Shown here piece after piece: positions 6,906-14,945 of a DNA stretch of 39,423 bases. Position 1 is the stretch's first letter. The number at the start of each line of letters is the position of its first letter. Where the stretch lies: assembly GCA_910579395.1 (NCBI GenBank), contig CAJTUC010000032.1, forward strand, positions 1 through 39,423. Reading direction: 5' to 3'. The notes under the pieces are model-generated. The model was not told where the DNA came from and did no database searches. It was given only the letters and a program-made list of their open reading frames with translations. The translations under genes and the position numbers were made by a program. Origin of the DNA: an uncultured Lachnospiraceae bacterium. GTDB lineage: Bacteria > Bacillota > Clostridia > Lachnospirales > Lachnospiraceae.

Positions 6906-7652
6906 TTGGTCATACAGGCGTTTTTTGAACAATATAAAAGTGTGGCAATCGCTTTTTCCGGCGGTGTGGATTCTGCTTATCTTCTTTATGCAGCGGTAAA
7001 ATATGCAGATAAAGTAAAAGCCTACTATGTGAAATCCGAATTCCAGCCGCAATTTGAATTGGATGATGCGCTGCATCTGGCGAAGGAACTGGGGGTGGAT
7101 ATGCAGGTACTTACGCTGAAAGTGCTTTCGGTGCCTCATGTAAGTGATAATCCACACGACCGCTGTTATTACTGCAAAAAGGCAATCTTCGGTGCGATCA
7201 CAGCCGCCGCGGCGGCGGATGGTTTTACGGTGCTTCTGGATGGAACGAACGCCTCTGATGATGCCGGCGACCGTCCGGGGATGCGTGCGCTGTCAGAGCT
7301 GTCCGTGCTTTCCCCGCTTCGGGAATGCGGATTGACCAAGGAACAGATTCGTCAGCTTTCAAAAGAAGCGGGATTATTTACATGGGATAAGCCCGCGTAT
7401 GCCTGCCTTGCAACGAGAATTTCGACCGGTGAAGAGATAACCGAGGATAAATTGTCCGCAACGGAAATGGCGGAGGACTATCTTTTTTCGCTAGGCTTTA
7501 CGGATTTTCGCGTGCGTTCTCAGGAAGGCCATGCGCGGCTGCAGGTGCCGGAGGTGCAGTTCGGGCTTTTGTTGGAACAGCGCAAAGTCATTCTGGCAAA
7601 GCTGAAAGGATATTATAAGACAGTATCGCTGGATTTGGAGGTAAGAGGATGA
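6906..7652 (+). CDS. larE: LarE, ATP-dependent sulfur insertase for nickel-pincer cofactor
   Basis: LarE adenylates the carboxylates of pyridinium-3,5-biscarboxylic acid mononucleotide and replaces them with thiocarboxylates. The 248-residue protein has the PP-loop SGGVDSAYLL at residues 18-27. Three cysteines stand out: Cys87 and Cys90 (DRCYYCK) and Cys167 (KPAYACLATRI). In Lactobacillus plantarum LarE one cysteine is sacrificed as sulfur donor, whereas three-cysteine LarE proteins are described as carrying a [4Fe-4S] cluster; this one fits the three-cysteine type. The start is TTG 6906, five bases after GAGGTG at 6895-6900; the next in-frame options are poor. It is the first gene of the lar-nik operon and overlaps larB by 4 bp. 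Confidence 0.93.
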   Translation: MVIQAFFEQYKSVAIAFSGGVDSAYLLYAAVKYADKVKAYYVKSEFQPQFELDDALHLAKELGVDMQVLTLKVLSVPHVSDNPHDRCYYCKKAIFGAITAAAAADGFTVLLDGTNASDDAGDRPGMRALSELSVLSPLRECGLTKEQIRQLSKEAGLFTWDKPAYACLATRISTGEEITEDKLSATEMAEDYLFSLGFTDFRVRSQEGHARLQVPEVQFGLLLEQRKVILAKLKGYYKTVSLDLEVRG

Positions 7653-8395
7653 ATACGGATATCAGAAGATTATTGGAGGGTGTCAGCGATGGAAGTGTTT
7701 CTATTGACGATGCGCTTTTGAAACTGAAAATAAAACCATTTGAAGATATCGGCTATGCTAAAGTTGATACGCACCGGAAACTGCGCCAGGGAACGGCAGA
7801 GGTGATTTACGGCGCGGGAAAAACACCCGGACAGATCATTGGAATTATTGAAAGCATGTTAAAAAATGGGCAGAACACCATTCTCATTACCCGGCTTGCA
7901 GAGGAAGCCGCCGCAGTCGTCGGCGAAGCCTATTCGATCAATTACCATAAGGATGCCCGCTGCGGTATTCTTGGGCAGATGCCTGTTCCTGACGGAACCG
8001 GTAAGATTGTCGTAGCGACAGGCGGTACAAGCGATATTCCGGTTGCGGAAGAAGCGGCGTTGACAGCCGCCGTTCTTGGGAATGAAGTTGTCCGCTTGTA
8101 TGATGTCGGTGTTGCCGGGCTTCACCGGACGCTTGCCCATCTTGATGAGATCATGAGCGCCAGCGTGATCATTGCCATTGCAGGGATGGAGGGCGCGCTT
8201 GCCAGTGTGCTTGGCGGGCTTGCCGATTGCCCGGTCATTGCGGTCCCGACGAGCGTCGGCTACGGGGCATCGTTTGGCGGCCTTTCGGCGCTTTTGGCCA
8301 TGCTGAACTCCTGTGCCAGCGGGGTATCGGTTGTCAATATCGATAACGGTTTCGGCGCAGGATATCTCGCTAATATGATCAATCATATGAATTAA
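7649..8395 (+). CDS. larB: LarB, pyridinium-3,5-biscarboxylic acid mononucleotide synthase
   Basis: LarB carboxylates nicotinic acid adenine dinucleotide at C5 and cleaves off AMP, giving the precursor for LarE. The protein is 248 residues. The N-terminal helical part (residues 1-50) and the PurE/AIR-carboxylase-like core are visible: GKIVVATGGTSDIPVAEEAA near residues 112-131, RLYDVGVAGLHR near 148-159, VIIAIAGMEGALASVLGGL and PVIAVPTSVGYGASFGGLSALLAMLNSCASGVSVVNIDNGFGAG, all typical of LarB. The start ATG overlaps the larE stop (ATGA), indicating translational coupling. A 93-bp gap with no recognised structure separates it from larC. Confidence 0.95.
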   Translation: MNTDIRRLLEGVSDGSVSIDDALLKLKIKPFEDIGYAKVDTHRKLRQGTAEVIYGAGKTPGQIIGIIESMLKNGQNTILITRLAEEAAAVVGEAYSINYHKDARCGILGQMPVPDGTGKIVVATGGTSDIPVAEEAALTAAVLGNEVVRLYDVGVAGLHRTLAHLDEIMSASVIIAIAGMEGALASVLGGLADCPVIAVPTSVGYGASFGGLSALLAMLNSCASGVSVVNIDNGFGAGYLANMINHMN

Positions 8396-8488
8396 GGGAT
8401 TAAGAAACATATTTTGTACGACGGAAACTTTCGAAAACATCATTTTGTAATTACCTGACCGGCGGAATATAAAAAAGGAGGCATAAAA

Positions 8489-9760
8489 TTGCGAACATTA
8501 TATTTGGACTGCGGAATGGGTGCGGCCGGCGATATGCTGACAGCAGCATTGCTGGAACTGCTGCCTGCTCCCGATGAATTTGTAAAAGAACTCAACGCGC
8601 TCGGTATACCCGGCGTACACTTTCAAAAAGAGACGTCTGTAAAATGCGGCATTACAGGAACGCACATGACCGTAACGGTAAACGGTGAGGAAGAAGGAAG
8701 CCACAACCTCGACCATCATGACCATGACCACAGTCACGCCCACCATGGCGACGTACATGACCACAACCTCGACCATCATGACCACAGTCACGCCCATCAC
8801 CACCACCACAGCAGTCTGCATGATATCGAGCACATCATACGGGGGCATCTTTCTCTGCCCGAAAAAGTGCAGAATGACGTCATGGCAGTTTATAGGCTGA
8901 TCGCAGAGGCGGAAAGCCATGTTCACGGTGTTCCGGTGACGGAAATCCATTTTCATGAAGTGGGAACGATGGATGCGATTGCGGATATCACGGCGGTCTG
9001 TATGCTGATAGACCGTCTGTCTCCGGATGAAATCGTTGTCTCTCCTGTCCATGTCGGCAGCGGTCAGGTCAAATGCGCACATGGCATTCTTCCTGTTCCG
9101 GCGCCTGCTACGGCTCATATCCTCAAAGATGTTCCAATCTATGGCGGAAGCATCCGGGGTGAACTGTGTACGCCTACCGGTGCGGCTCTGCTGAAACATT
9201 TCGCGGCCAGATTTGACAGTATGCCGGTCATGAAAACGCAGGCAATCGGCTACGGTATGGGGAAGAAGAACTTTGAAGAAGTAAACTGTGTCAGAGCGAT
9301 GCTTGGAGAAGCAATCAGCACAGGAGACGAAATCTATGAACTGAGCTGCAATGTGGATGATATGACCGGTGAGGAGGTCGGCTTTGCCGTAGAACGGCTT
9401 TTTGCTGCCGGCGCGCTGGATGTGTATACGATACCGATCGGCATGAAAAAATCCCGTCCCGGTGTTCTCATTCATATCATGTGCTATAAGGAAGACAGGG
9501 AAACAATGATTCGAACGGCTTTCAAGTATACGACCACCATTGGCATTCGGGAAAGCGGGCTCAGCCGCTATGTGCTCGAGCGTCATATCGAAACGTGCGA
9601 AACACCTTACGGCGCAGTCCGCTGCAAGGTCTCATCCGGCTATGGCGTTGAACGCAGAAAGTATGAATATGATGATCTTTCCCGCATTGCAAGGGAAAAG
9701 GATATCAGTATTTCTAAAGCGGCTCATCTTGTGGACGAAGAGGTATCAACATATGAATAG
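8489..9760 (+). CDS. larC: LarC, nickel insertion cyclometallase
   Basis: LarC inserts nickel into the thiocarboxylated nucleotide to finish the nickel-pincer cofactor, using CTP. The protein is 423 residues as one continuous frame, so it does not need the programmed frameshift known from L. plantarum LarC. The N-terminus has LYLDCGMGAAGDM; residues 72-111 are a histidine- and aspartate-rich linker; then EIHFHEVGTMDAIADI, PATAHIL and the C-terminal ELSCNVDDMTGEEVGFAVERLF domain follow. The start is TTG 8489, seven bases after AAGGAGG. The stop overlaps the nikA start region, so nickel insertion and uptake are translationally linked. The His-rich linker is encoded by an internal 60-bp duplication. 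Confidence 0.95.
   Translation: MRTLYLDCGMGAAGDMLTAALLELLPAPDEFVKELNALGIPGVHFQKETSVKCGITGTHMTVTVNGEEEGSHNLDHHDHDHSHAHHGDVHDHNLDHHDHSHAHHHHHSSLHDIEHIIRGHLSLPEKVQNDVMAVYRLIAEAESHVHGVPVTEIHFHEVGTMDAIADITAVCMLIDRLSPDEIVVSPVHVGSGQVKCAHGILPVPAPATAHILKDVPIYGGSIRGELCTPTGAALLKHFAARFDSMPVMKTQAIGYGMGKKNFEEVNCVRAMLGEAISTGDEIYELSCNVDDMTGEEVGFAVERLFAAGALDVYTIPIGMKKSRPGVLIHIMCYKEDRETMIRTAFKYTTTIGIRESGLSRYVLERHIETCETPYGAVRCKVSSGYGVERRKYEYDDLSRIAREKDISISKAAHLVDEEVSTYE
8701..8802 (+). repeat. 60-bp tandem duplication in the His-rich linker of larC
   Basis: The segment starting CCACAACCTCGACCATCATG at 8701 recurs exactly 60 bases later at 8761. The copies diverge by a 6-base GACCAT indel, then share CACAGTCACGCCCA. 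The period is a multiple of three, so the frame is kept and the metal-binding-like H/D tract is roughly doubled. Confidence 0.9.
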
Positions 9761-11339
9761 CAAAAGAATCCTGGCATTCCTTTTGGCAGCAGTCCTTCTT
9801 TTGACGATGACGGCCTGCGGTAAGAATGATACCGCGGGTTCCGGAGACAGTGTGATAATCGCCATTGGCTCGGAGCCGGAAACGCTCGATCCTACCAGAG
9901 GCTGGGGGCATGGCAATTCGCCGATTGTCCAGAGTACACTGGTAAAGTACAATGCGGATTTGACTTTTGAAAACGATCTGGCGACCGGATATGAGCTATC
10001 CGACGACGGCTTGACATGGACATTCACCATCCGCGACGATGCGGTATTTACCGACGGTGAGAAAGTTACCGCCGCCGATGTGGCTTTCACATTGGAAACA
10101 GCCAGGGACGCACAGTGCTCTGTTGACCTGACCTACATGGAAAGCGCCGTTGCACAGGATGATACAACGGTTGTTATTACGCTGTCCCGGCCTACCTCTA
10201 TTTTTCTCAACACGCTTGCGTCTATCGGTATCGTACCCGAACACGCTTACGGCGAGGATTACGGCACAAATCCGATTGGCTCCGGCCCTTACAAGTTTGT
10301 TGAGTGGAAAGCACAGGAACAGATTGTTTTTACCGCCAATGAAGATTACTATGGCGGTGCTCCGGCAATCAAGCATGTAACGGTCGTCTTTATGTCCGAA
10401 GATGCCGCACTCGCGGCCGTTCAGGCCGGTGCGGTCGATGTTGCATATTCTTCGGCAGCCCTCGGCACGACGGCGGTGGAGGGATATCATATGGAAGCAA
10501 TTACTTCTGCTGACAACCGCGGATTCACCCTTCCTGTTTTGCCGAATGAGGGTAAAACTGCGGAAAACGGAGCACCCATAGGAAATGACGTCACCTGTCA
10601 TCTTGAAATCCGTCAGGCGATCGCCTATGCGCTCGATCGCCAGCAGATTGCCGATACGGTGCTGAACGGTTTCGGCCGGCCCGCTTACTCTGAAAACGAC
10701 GGTATGCCGTGGAACAATCCCGAAGTAGTGATTGAGACGGATGTTGAATATGCAAAGAAGCTGCTCGCGGATGCCGGCTGGGTTGATGCCGATGGGGATG
10801 GAATCGTTGAGAAGAACGGCCTGAAGGCGGAATTTTCCTGCGTATATCCGTCCGGAGATTTTGTACGTCAGGCTGTTGCCATGGCAGCTGCAGAGCAGGT
10901 AAAGGAAATCGGCATTCAGATCAATGTGGAAGGTACAAGCTGGGATGAAATCATGCAGCGGATGTTTTCCGAAGCCGTGATGATGGGCTGGGGTTCTGCA
11001 ATCCCTAACGAAACCTATTACCTGTATCGCTCCGAAGGCGCTCTTTTTGATGACTTTTATAATCCGGAAGGTTATGGGAGCGATGTGACGGACGGTTATC
11101 TCAATGCGGCTATGGAAGCCCTGACTGTGGAAGAGGCCAATGCGAACTGGCAGAAAGTACAGTGGGACGGCACGACCGGTACCGCTATGCGGGGGGAGTG
11201 CCCGTGGGTATGGATTGTTAATCTGGATCATGTAACTTATGTCCGCGATGGGCTTTCTATCGGGGAGCAGCCGATTCATGGTCATGGACATGGTTTGCCG
11301 TTGATTCAGAATCTGCAGGAGTGGACTTGGGCAGAATGA
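9753..11339 (+). CDS. nikA: Nickel/peptide-type ABC transporter substrate-binding lipoprotein
   Basis: This is a family 5 solute-binding protein (NikA/OppA/DppA fold) of 528 residues, anchored outside the membrane as a lipoprotein. The signal sequence MNSKRILAFLLAAVLLLTMTAC ends in a lipobox with Cys22. Family motifs include GSEPETLDPTRGWG, LTWTFTIRDDAVFTDGEKVTAADV and NPIGSGPYKFVEW. A C-terminal HGHGHG motif in QPIHGHGHGLPL is a plausible metal ligand and supports nickel or nickel-chelate as substrate. The start at ATG 9753 overlaps the larC end by 8 bp. A longer open frame back to 9540 is excluded because it would bury the signal peptide. Nickel specificity is inferred from operon context and this motif, not shown. 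Confidence 0.88.
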   Translation: MNSKRILAFLLAAVLLLTMTACGKNDTAGSGDSVIIAIGSEPETLDPTRGWGHGNSPIVQSTLVKYNADLTFENDLATGYELSDDGLTWTFTIRDDAVFTDGEKVTAADVAFTLETARDAQCSVDLTYMESAVAQDDTTVVITLSRPTSIFLNTLASIGIVPEHAYGEDYGTNPIGSGPYKFVEWKAQEQIVFTANEDYYGGAPAIKHVTVVFMSEDAALAAVQAGAVDVAYSSAALGTTAVEGYHMEAITSADNRGFTLPVLPNEGKTAENGAPIGNDVTCHLEIRQAIAYALDRQQIADTVLNGFGRPAYSENDGMPWNNPEVVIETDVEYAKKLLADAGWVDADGDGIVEKNGLKAEFSCVYPSGDFVRQAVAMAAAEQVKEIGIQINVEGTSWDEIMQRMFSEAVMMGWGSAIPNETYYLYRSEGALFDDFYNPEGYGSDVTDGYLNAAMEALTVEEANANWQKVQWDGTTGTAMRGECPWVWIVNLDHVTYVRDGLSIGEQPIHGHGHGLPLIQNLQEWTWAE

Positions 11340-11378
11340 TCTTATTCTTGCGAAAGACGGTAGAATTTGAGGGATGTT

Positions 11379-12374
11379 ATGAAAGGAACGATTGGGCGTC
11401 TGACCCGCATTTTTATTACCTATAGTGTCAGAATCATTACGCTGTTACTGGCGGTAAGCGTGATTACGTTCGTACTGGTCAGTGCGTCGCCGATCGATCC
11501 GGTGCGGCAGTATATCATGGGACTGGGAACCGCTGTTTCTCCTGAGCAGCGGGCTGAAATCGAGGATTACTGGGGTGTGAATGAACCGCCGGTGGAACGC
11601 TATTTCGGCTGGATGTCGGAACTTTTGAAAGGCAATCTGGGAGAATCAGCCCTGTACCGCAGGCCTGTTGCGGATATCATCAGAGAACGGTTCCTGAATT
11701 CACTGGCGTTGATGTTATGCGCATGGGTCCTGTCCGGCGGGATTGGTTTCACGGTTGGATGTGTCATGGGTATGTATCGGGGCAGACTGCCGGATAAGAT
11801 TCTGAAAAAAATATGCTATGTGATCAGTTCGATTCCTACGTTTTGGCTCGGACTGGTTTTTCTTCTGGTATTTGCCGTATGGCTGAAATGGTTTCCCATC
11901 GGATTTTCCGGGCCCATTGGCGTTCTCAGGGATGAGGTCACGATTTGGGGGAAACTTTATCATTTAATCTTGCCGGCATTTACATTGAGTCTTATGTCGT
12001 TTGCCAATATTGCGCTGCATACCCGTCAAAAGCTGGTGGATGTTTTGAACAGCGAATATGTCCTTTTTGCAAGAGCGAGAGGGGAAGGTAAATGGATGAT
12101 TCTGCGCCGCCACGGATTGCGGAACATTCTTCTTCCTGCATTGACCTTACAGTTTGCATCCTTTGCGGAATTGTTCGGCGGTTCGGTCATGGCGGAGAAT
12201 GTGTTCAGCTATCCCGGGCTTGGCAGTGCGGTATCCGCCGCAGGCTTAAACGCGGATGTGCCGTTGCTTCTCGGTGTGACTTTGTTTTCTGCTTTATTTG
12301 TCGCAGTCGGCAATATGACCGCAAATCTGCTTTACGGAATCATTGACCCGCAGATACGGGAGGAGGACGGATGA
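11379..12374 (+). CDS. nikB: ABC transporter permease (NikB/DppB type)
   Basis: This is a 331-residue inner-membrane permease of the DppB/OppB/NikB family. An N-terminal helix (ITLLLAVSVITFVLVSASPIDPV) is followed by the periplasmic-side segment with YWGVNEPPVERYFGWMSELLKGNLGESALYRRPV, then five more hydrophobic segments. The EAA-like loop ARARGEGKWMILRRHGLRNILLPALTL near residues 235-261 contacts the ATPases. ATG 11379 is preferred over TTG 11367 because GAGGG lies five bases upstream. It overlaps nikC by 4 bp and follows nikA after 39 bp. Confidence 0.9.
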   Translation: MKGTIGRLTRIFITYSVRIITLLLAVSVITFVLVSASPIDPVRQYIMGLGTAVSPEQRAEIEDYWGVNEPPVERYFGWMSELLKGNLGESALYRRPVADIIRERFLNSLALMLCAWVLSGGIGFTVGCVMGMYRGRLPDKILKKICYVISSIPTFWLGLVFLLVFAVWLKWFPIGFSGPIGVLRDEVTIWGKLYHLILPAFTLSLMSFANIALHTRQKLVDVLNSEYVLFARARGEGKWMILRRHGLRNILLPALTLQFASFAELFGGSVMAENVFSYPGLGSAVSAAGLNADVPLLLGVTLFSALFVAVGNMTANLLYGIIDPQIREEDG

Positions 12375-13195
12375 GGAACTTAAATCGTCGTGCAAACGTT
12401 GTTATCCTGACCGTTTTTATGATGGTCATTTTAATTGCAATCTATGCTTTTGGACTGCTGATACCCGATGATGCGGCGGCGGGCAGTTTCCTGTATGCAA
12501 AACAGCCTCCTTCGTTGACGCATCCTTTCGGAACCGATGCGTTGGGACGCGATCTGCTGATGCGTACTCTCAAGGGGATGAGTGTCAGCATGACGGTAGG
12601 GACTGCCGCTTCTGTGATCAGTGCGGTGTTTGCTGTTTTTGTCGGCGTTGCCGCGGCAGCAGGTTCAAAGCGGGTCGATGTTTTTATCAACTGGGTGATC
12701 GATATTGTGATGGGTGTTCCGCATACGATTCTCGTGATTCTGATTTCTTTTGCGATGGGACGGGGGTTAAAAGGACTGCTCGTGGGCATTGCCGCTACGC
12801 ACTGGTGCAGTCTTGCACGTCTGATCAGAGGCGAAGTTCTGCAGCTTCGTTCTATGCAGTATGTAGCGGTATCCCGCAAACTCGGAAAATCCGGCGGGTG
12901 GATATTGGCGCATCATCTGCTTCCGCATTTGGGACCTCAATTTTTGGTAGGGTTGGTTCTGATGTTTCCCCATGCAATCCTGCACGAAGCATCCGTCTCC
13001 TTCCTGGGATTTGGCCTGCCGCCTGAACAGCCCGCTATCGGCATAATTCTTTCAGAAAGCATGCGGTATATCGGGGCAGGGATGTGGTGGCCTGCGGTGC
13101 TGCCGGGACTTACACTCGTGCTGATCGTTCTGCTGATAGACAAACTGGGGGATAACCTGCGGATGGTCATGGACCCTTACAGCGCACAGGAATAA
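12371..13195 (+). CDS. nikC: ABC transporter permease (NikC/DppC type)
   Basis: This is the second permease subunit, 274 residues, pairing with NikB to form the channel. Family signatures are HPFGTDALGRDLLMRTLKGMSVSMTVG near residues 50-76 and the ATPase-contact loop AVSRKLGKSGGWILAHHLLPHLGPQFLVG, followed by ILHEASVSFLGFGLPPEQPAIGIILSE. The ATG overlaps the nikB stop (ATGA), indicating coupled translation. The ATPase gene begins 8 bp after its stop. Confidence 0.9.
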   Translation: MRNLNRRANVVILTVFMMVILIAIYAFGLLIPDDAAAGSFLYAKQPPSLTHPFGTDALGRDLLMRTLKGMSVSMTVGTAASVISAVFAVFVGVAAAAGSKRVDVFINWVIDIVMGVPHTILVILISFAMGRGLKGLLVGIAATHWCSLARLIRGEVLQLRSMQYVAVSRKLGKSGGWILAHHLLPHLGPQFLVGLVLMFPHAILHEASVSFLGFGLPPEQPAIGIILSESMRYIGAGMWWPAVLPGLTLVLIVLLIDKLGDNLRMVMDPYSAQE

Positions 13196-13203
13196 GGAGT
13201 ATT

Positions 13204-14139
13204 ATGGAGCAAAAAAAAGAAACTTTACTGGAAATTCATGATTTGTCCGTTTCTTTCCGCATGTACGATCACGGCCTGGAACAGACGGAGCTGGAAGTCA
13301 TTTCCGATCTGTATCTGACCGTATATCCGGGGGAAATCGTCGCGGTAGCCGGTTCCTCCGGCTCAGGAAAAAGTCTGCTCGCTTCTGCAATCTTAGGGAT
13401 TCTGCCCGACAATGCCGCGGTACATGGGCATCTGCACTATAAGGGGCAGGAATTGACGAAGGAACGGCAGGAACTGCTTCGAGGAACGGAAATAGCTCTT
13501 GTGCCGCAGTCGGTGGCATTTCTCGACCCCTTGATGAAGGTGGGCGCGCAGGCGGACGGACATCGCAAGCCTTTTCCGACAGACAGACGAAAAAAGCTTT
13601 TTAAACGTTTGGGACTGCCGGACAAAACGGAACTGCTCTATCCGTTCCAGCTGTCCGGCGGTATGGCGAGGCGTGTTCTGGTATCTACCGCCCTGCTCAC
13701 AGATGCGGAACTTGTGATCGCGGACGAGCCGACACCCGGCATGAGTCTCGAACAGGCGCTCGAGGCACTGCGGATGTTCCGTGAGATGGCGGACAATGGA
13801 AAAGCGGTCATTCTGATTACCCATGATATAGATTTGGCGGTCGAATTTGCCGACAGAGTTGCTGTTTTTTATGCAGGAACCACCGTGGAAACGGCTCCGG
13901 CATCCGATTTCCAAAAGAGCCCCGATGCGCTGCGTCATCCTTATTCCCAGGCTTTGTGGAGAGCGCTGCCGCAAAACGGATTTACTCCCATTACCGGATT
14001 TCAGCCTTACGCCGGGGCGATGCCGGCGGGCTGTCTGTTTGCGCCGCGCTGTCCATACAAAACGGAACAATGTACGAATGCCGTGCCGCCTGTGCGCGAA
14101 ATCAGAGGTGGTGAAGTGAGGTGTTATTATGGCGCTTGA
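13204..14139 (+). CDS. nikD: ABC transporter ATP-binding protein (NikD/DppD type)
   Basis: This is a cytoplasmic ATPase of 311 residues that drives the importer. Walker A is GSSGSGKS (residues 50-57), the signature is LSGGM (150-154), Walker B is VIADEP (171-176) and the H-loop is in LITHDIDLA. The C-terminal PAGCLFAPRCPYKTEQC is the cysteine-containing oligopeptide/dipeptide-type extension (oligo_HPY). The signature continues MARRV rather than the commoner MRQRV, a minor variation. A ribosome site (AAGGAG) lies five bases before the ATG. Its end overlaps nikE by 11 bp. Confidence 0.9.
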   Translation: MEQKKETLLEIHDLSVSFRMYDHGLEQTELEVISDLYLTVYPGEIVAVAGSSGSGKSLLASAILGILPDNAAVHGHLHYKGQELTKERQELLRGTEIALVPQSVAFLDPLMKVGAQADGHRKPFPTDRRKKLFKRLGLPDKTELLYPFQLSGGMARRVLVSTALLTDAELVIADEPTPGMSLEQALEALRMFREMADNGKAVILITHDIDLAVEFADRVAVFYAGTTVETAPASDFQKSPDALRHPYSQALWRALPQNGFTPITGFQPYAGAMPAGCLFAPRCPYKTEQCTNAVPPVREIRGGEVRCYYGA

Positions 14140-14740
14140 AGCGAAGAATGTTTTTTTCCGGTATGGCAAAAAGCAGCCCTGGATTCTGGAGGACTGTACG
14201 CTGAGGATTGATAAAGGCGAGCGTTTGGCAGTATCTGCGCCCAGCGGTTATGGAAAGACGACGCTTGTTCTGCTTCTTGCAGGTTATCTGAAACCGGCAA
14301 AAGGGGAAATTTTGCTGGATGATAAGCCGTTGCCCACGAAGGGTATCTGTCCGGTTCAGCTGATCTTCCAGCACCCGGAGAAAGCAATCAATCCCCGCTG
14401 GAGGCTGAAGCGCGTTTTGGAGGAAAGCGGCAGGATTCGAGAGGATATGTTGGATGCTTTTGGGATCGAGCGGGCATGGCTTGATAGATTCCCGAGGGAA
14501 CTGTCCGGCGGTGAACTGCAAAGATTCTGCGTGGCGAGAGCATTGATGAGCGGTGCTGATTATCTCATATGCGATGAGATCAGCACGATGTTAGATGTGA
14601 TCACACAGGCGCAGATATGGAATGTCGTGCTGGCGGAAGCGGAAAAACACAATATGGGAGTCATTGCAGTTACGCACAATCAGCATCTTGCGGAAAGGAT
14701 TGCGGCGAGGACAATCGATCTGTCTGAAAATTTCAAATAA
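14129..14740 (+). CDS. nikE: ABC transporter ATP-binding protein (NikE type, short)
   Basis: This is the second ATPase subunit. At 203 residues it is shorter than usual (about 250-320) because it has no C-terminal oligo_HPY extension, a form also seen in NikE-like subunits. Walker A is APSGYGKT (37-44), the signature is LSGGELQRF (125-133), Walker B ends in LICDE (146-150) and the H-loop is AVTHNQ. It is the last gene of the lar-nik operon and overlaps nikD by 11 bp. A weak terminator follows at 14753. Confidence 0.9.
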   Translation: MALEAKNVFFRYGKKQPWILEDCTLRIDKGERLAVSAPSGYGKTTLVLLLAGYLKPAKGEILLDDKPLPTKGICPVQLIFQHPEKAINPRWRLKRVLEESGRIREDMLDAFGIERAWLDRFPRELSGGELQRFCVARALMSGADYLICDEISTMLDVITQAQIWNVVLAEAEKHNMGVIAVTHNQHLAERIAARTIDLSENFK

Positions 14741-14752
14741 GTTTTTCTTATA

Positions 14753-14780
14753 ACAAATCCCCTGAAGGTGAAATTGTTTT
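14753..14780 (+). terminator. Weak terminator after the lar-nik operon, sharing its core with the larE leader terminator
   Basis: ACAA...TTGT plus an inner stem with loop TGAA, ending in TTTT. The first 22 bases (14753-14774) match the larE leader terminator core (6848-6869) at 20 positions, including the loop and the A-A internal bulge, so the two are related rather than chance hairpins. Confidence 0.5.
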
Positions 14781-14945
14781 AAAGCAGAGTGATTCATATA
14801 ATCATTTTAAGAAATATGGATATGGCAGAAAAAATTGAAGGAGGAAGGTTTAGAATGTAAAAAGATTTGGAAACTTTTTTTAATTTGTAGCTTTTTCTCA
14901 TTCTATATTGTATTTCTATTGTAAGGAGGTGCAGATTAAATAAAA

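Noticed and set aside
6905..6920. NikR operator near larE
   Set aside because: TCATAC at 6911-6916 matches one half-site, but there is no GTATGA partner at the right distance.
8498..9586. A 362-codon minus-strand frame opposite larC
   Set aside because: Antisense to a clear larC; its valine/methionine-rich tract is just the reverse of the His-rich repeat.
8489..9760. Programmed frameshift in larC
   Set aside because: The gene is one continuous frame of 423 codons, so no frameshift is needed.
9996..11291. A 431-codon open frame on the minus strand opposite nikA
   Set aside because: It is the shadow of a well-supported lipoprotein gene; no ribosome site and low-complexity, His/Arg-rich translation.
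14838..14860. Minimal ORF (ATG-TAA) after a good ribosome site
   Set aside because: AAGGAGG followed by ATG-TAA is striking but could be chance; nothing further supports a leader peptide.
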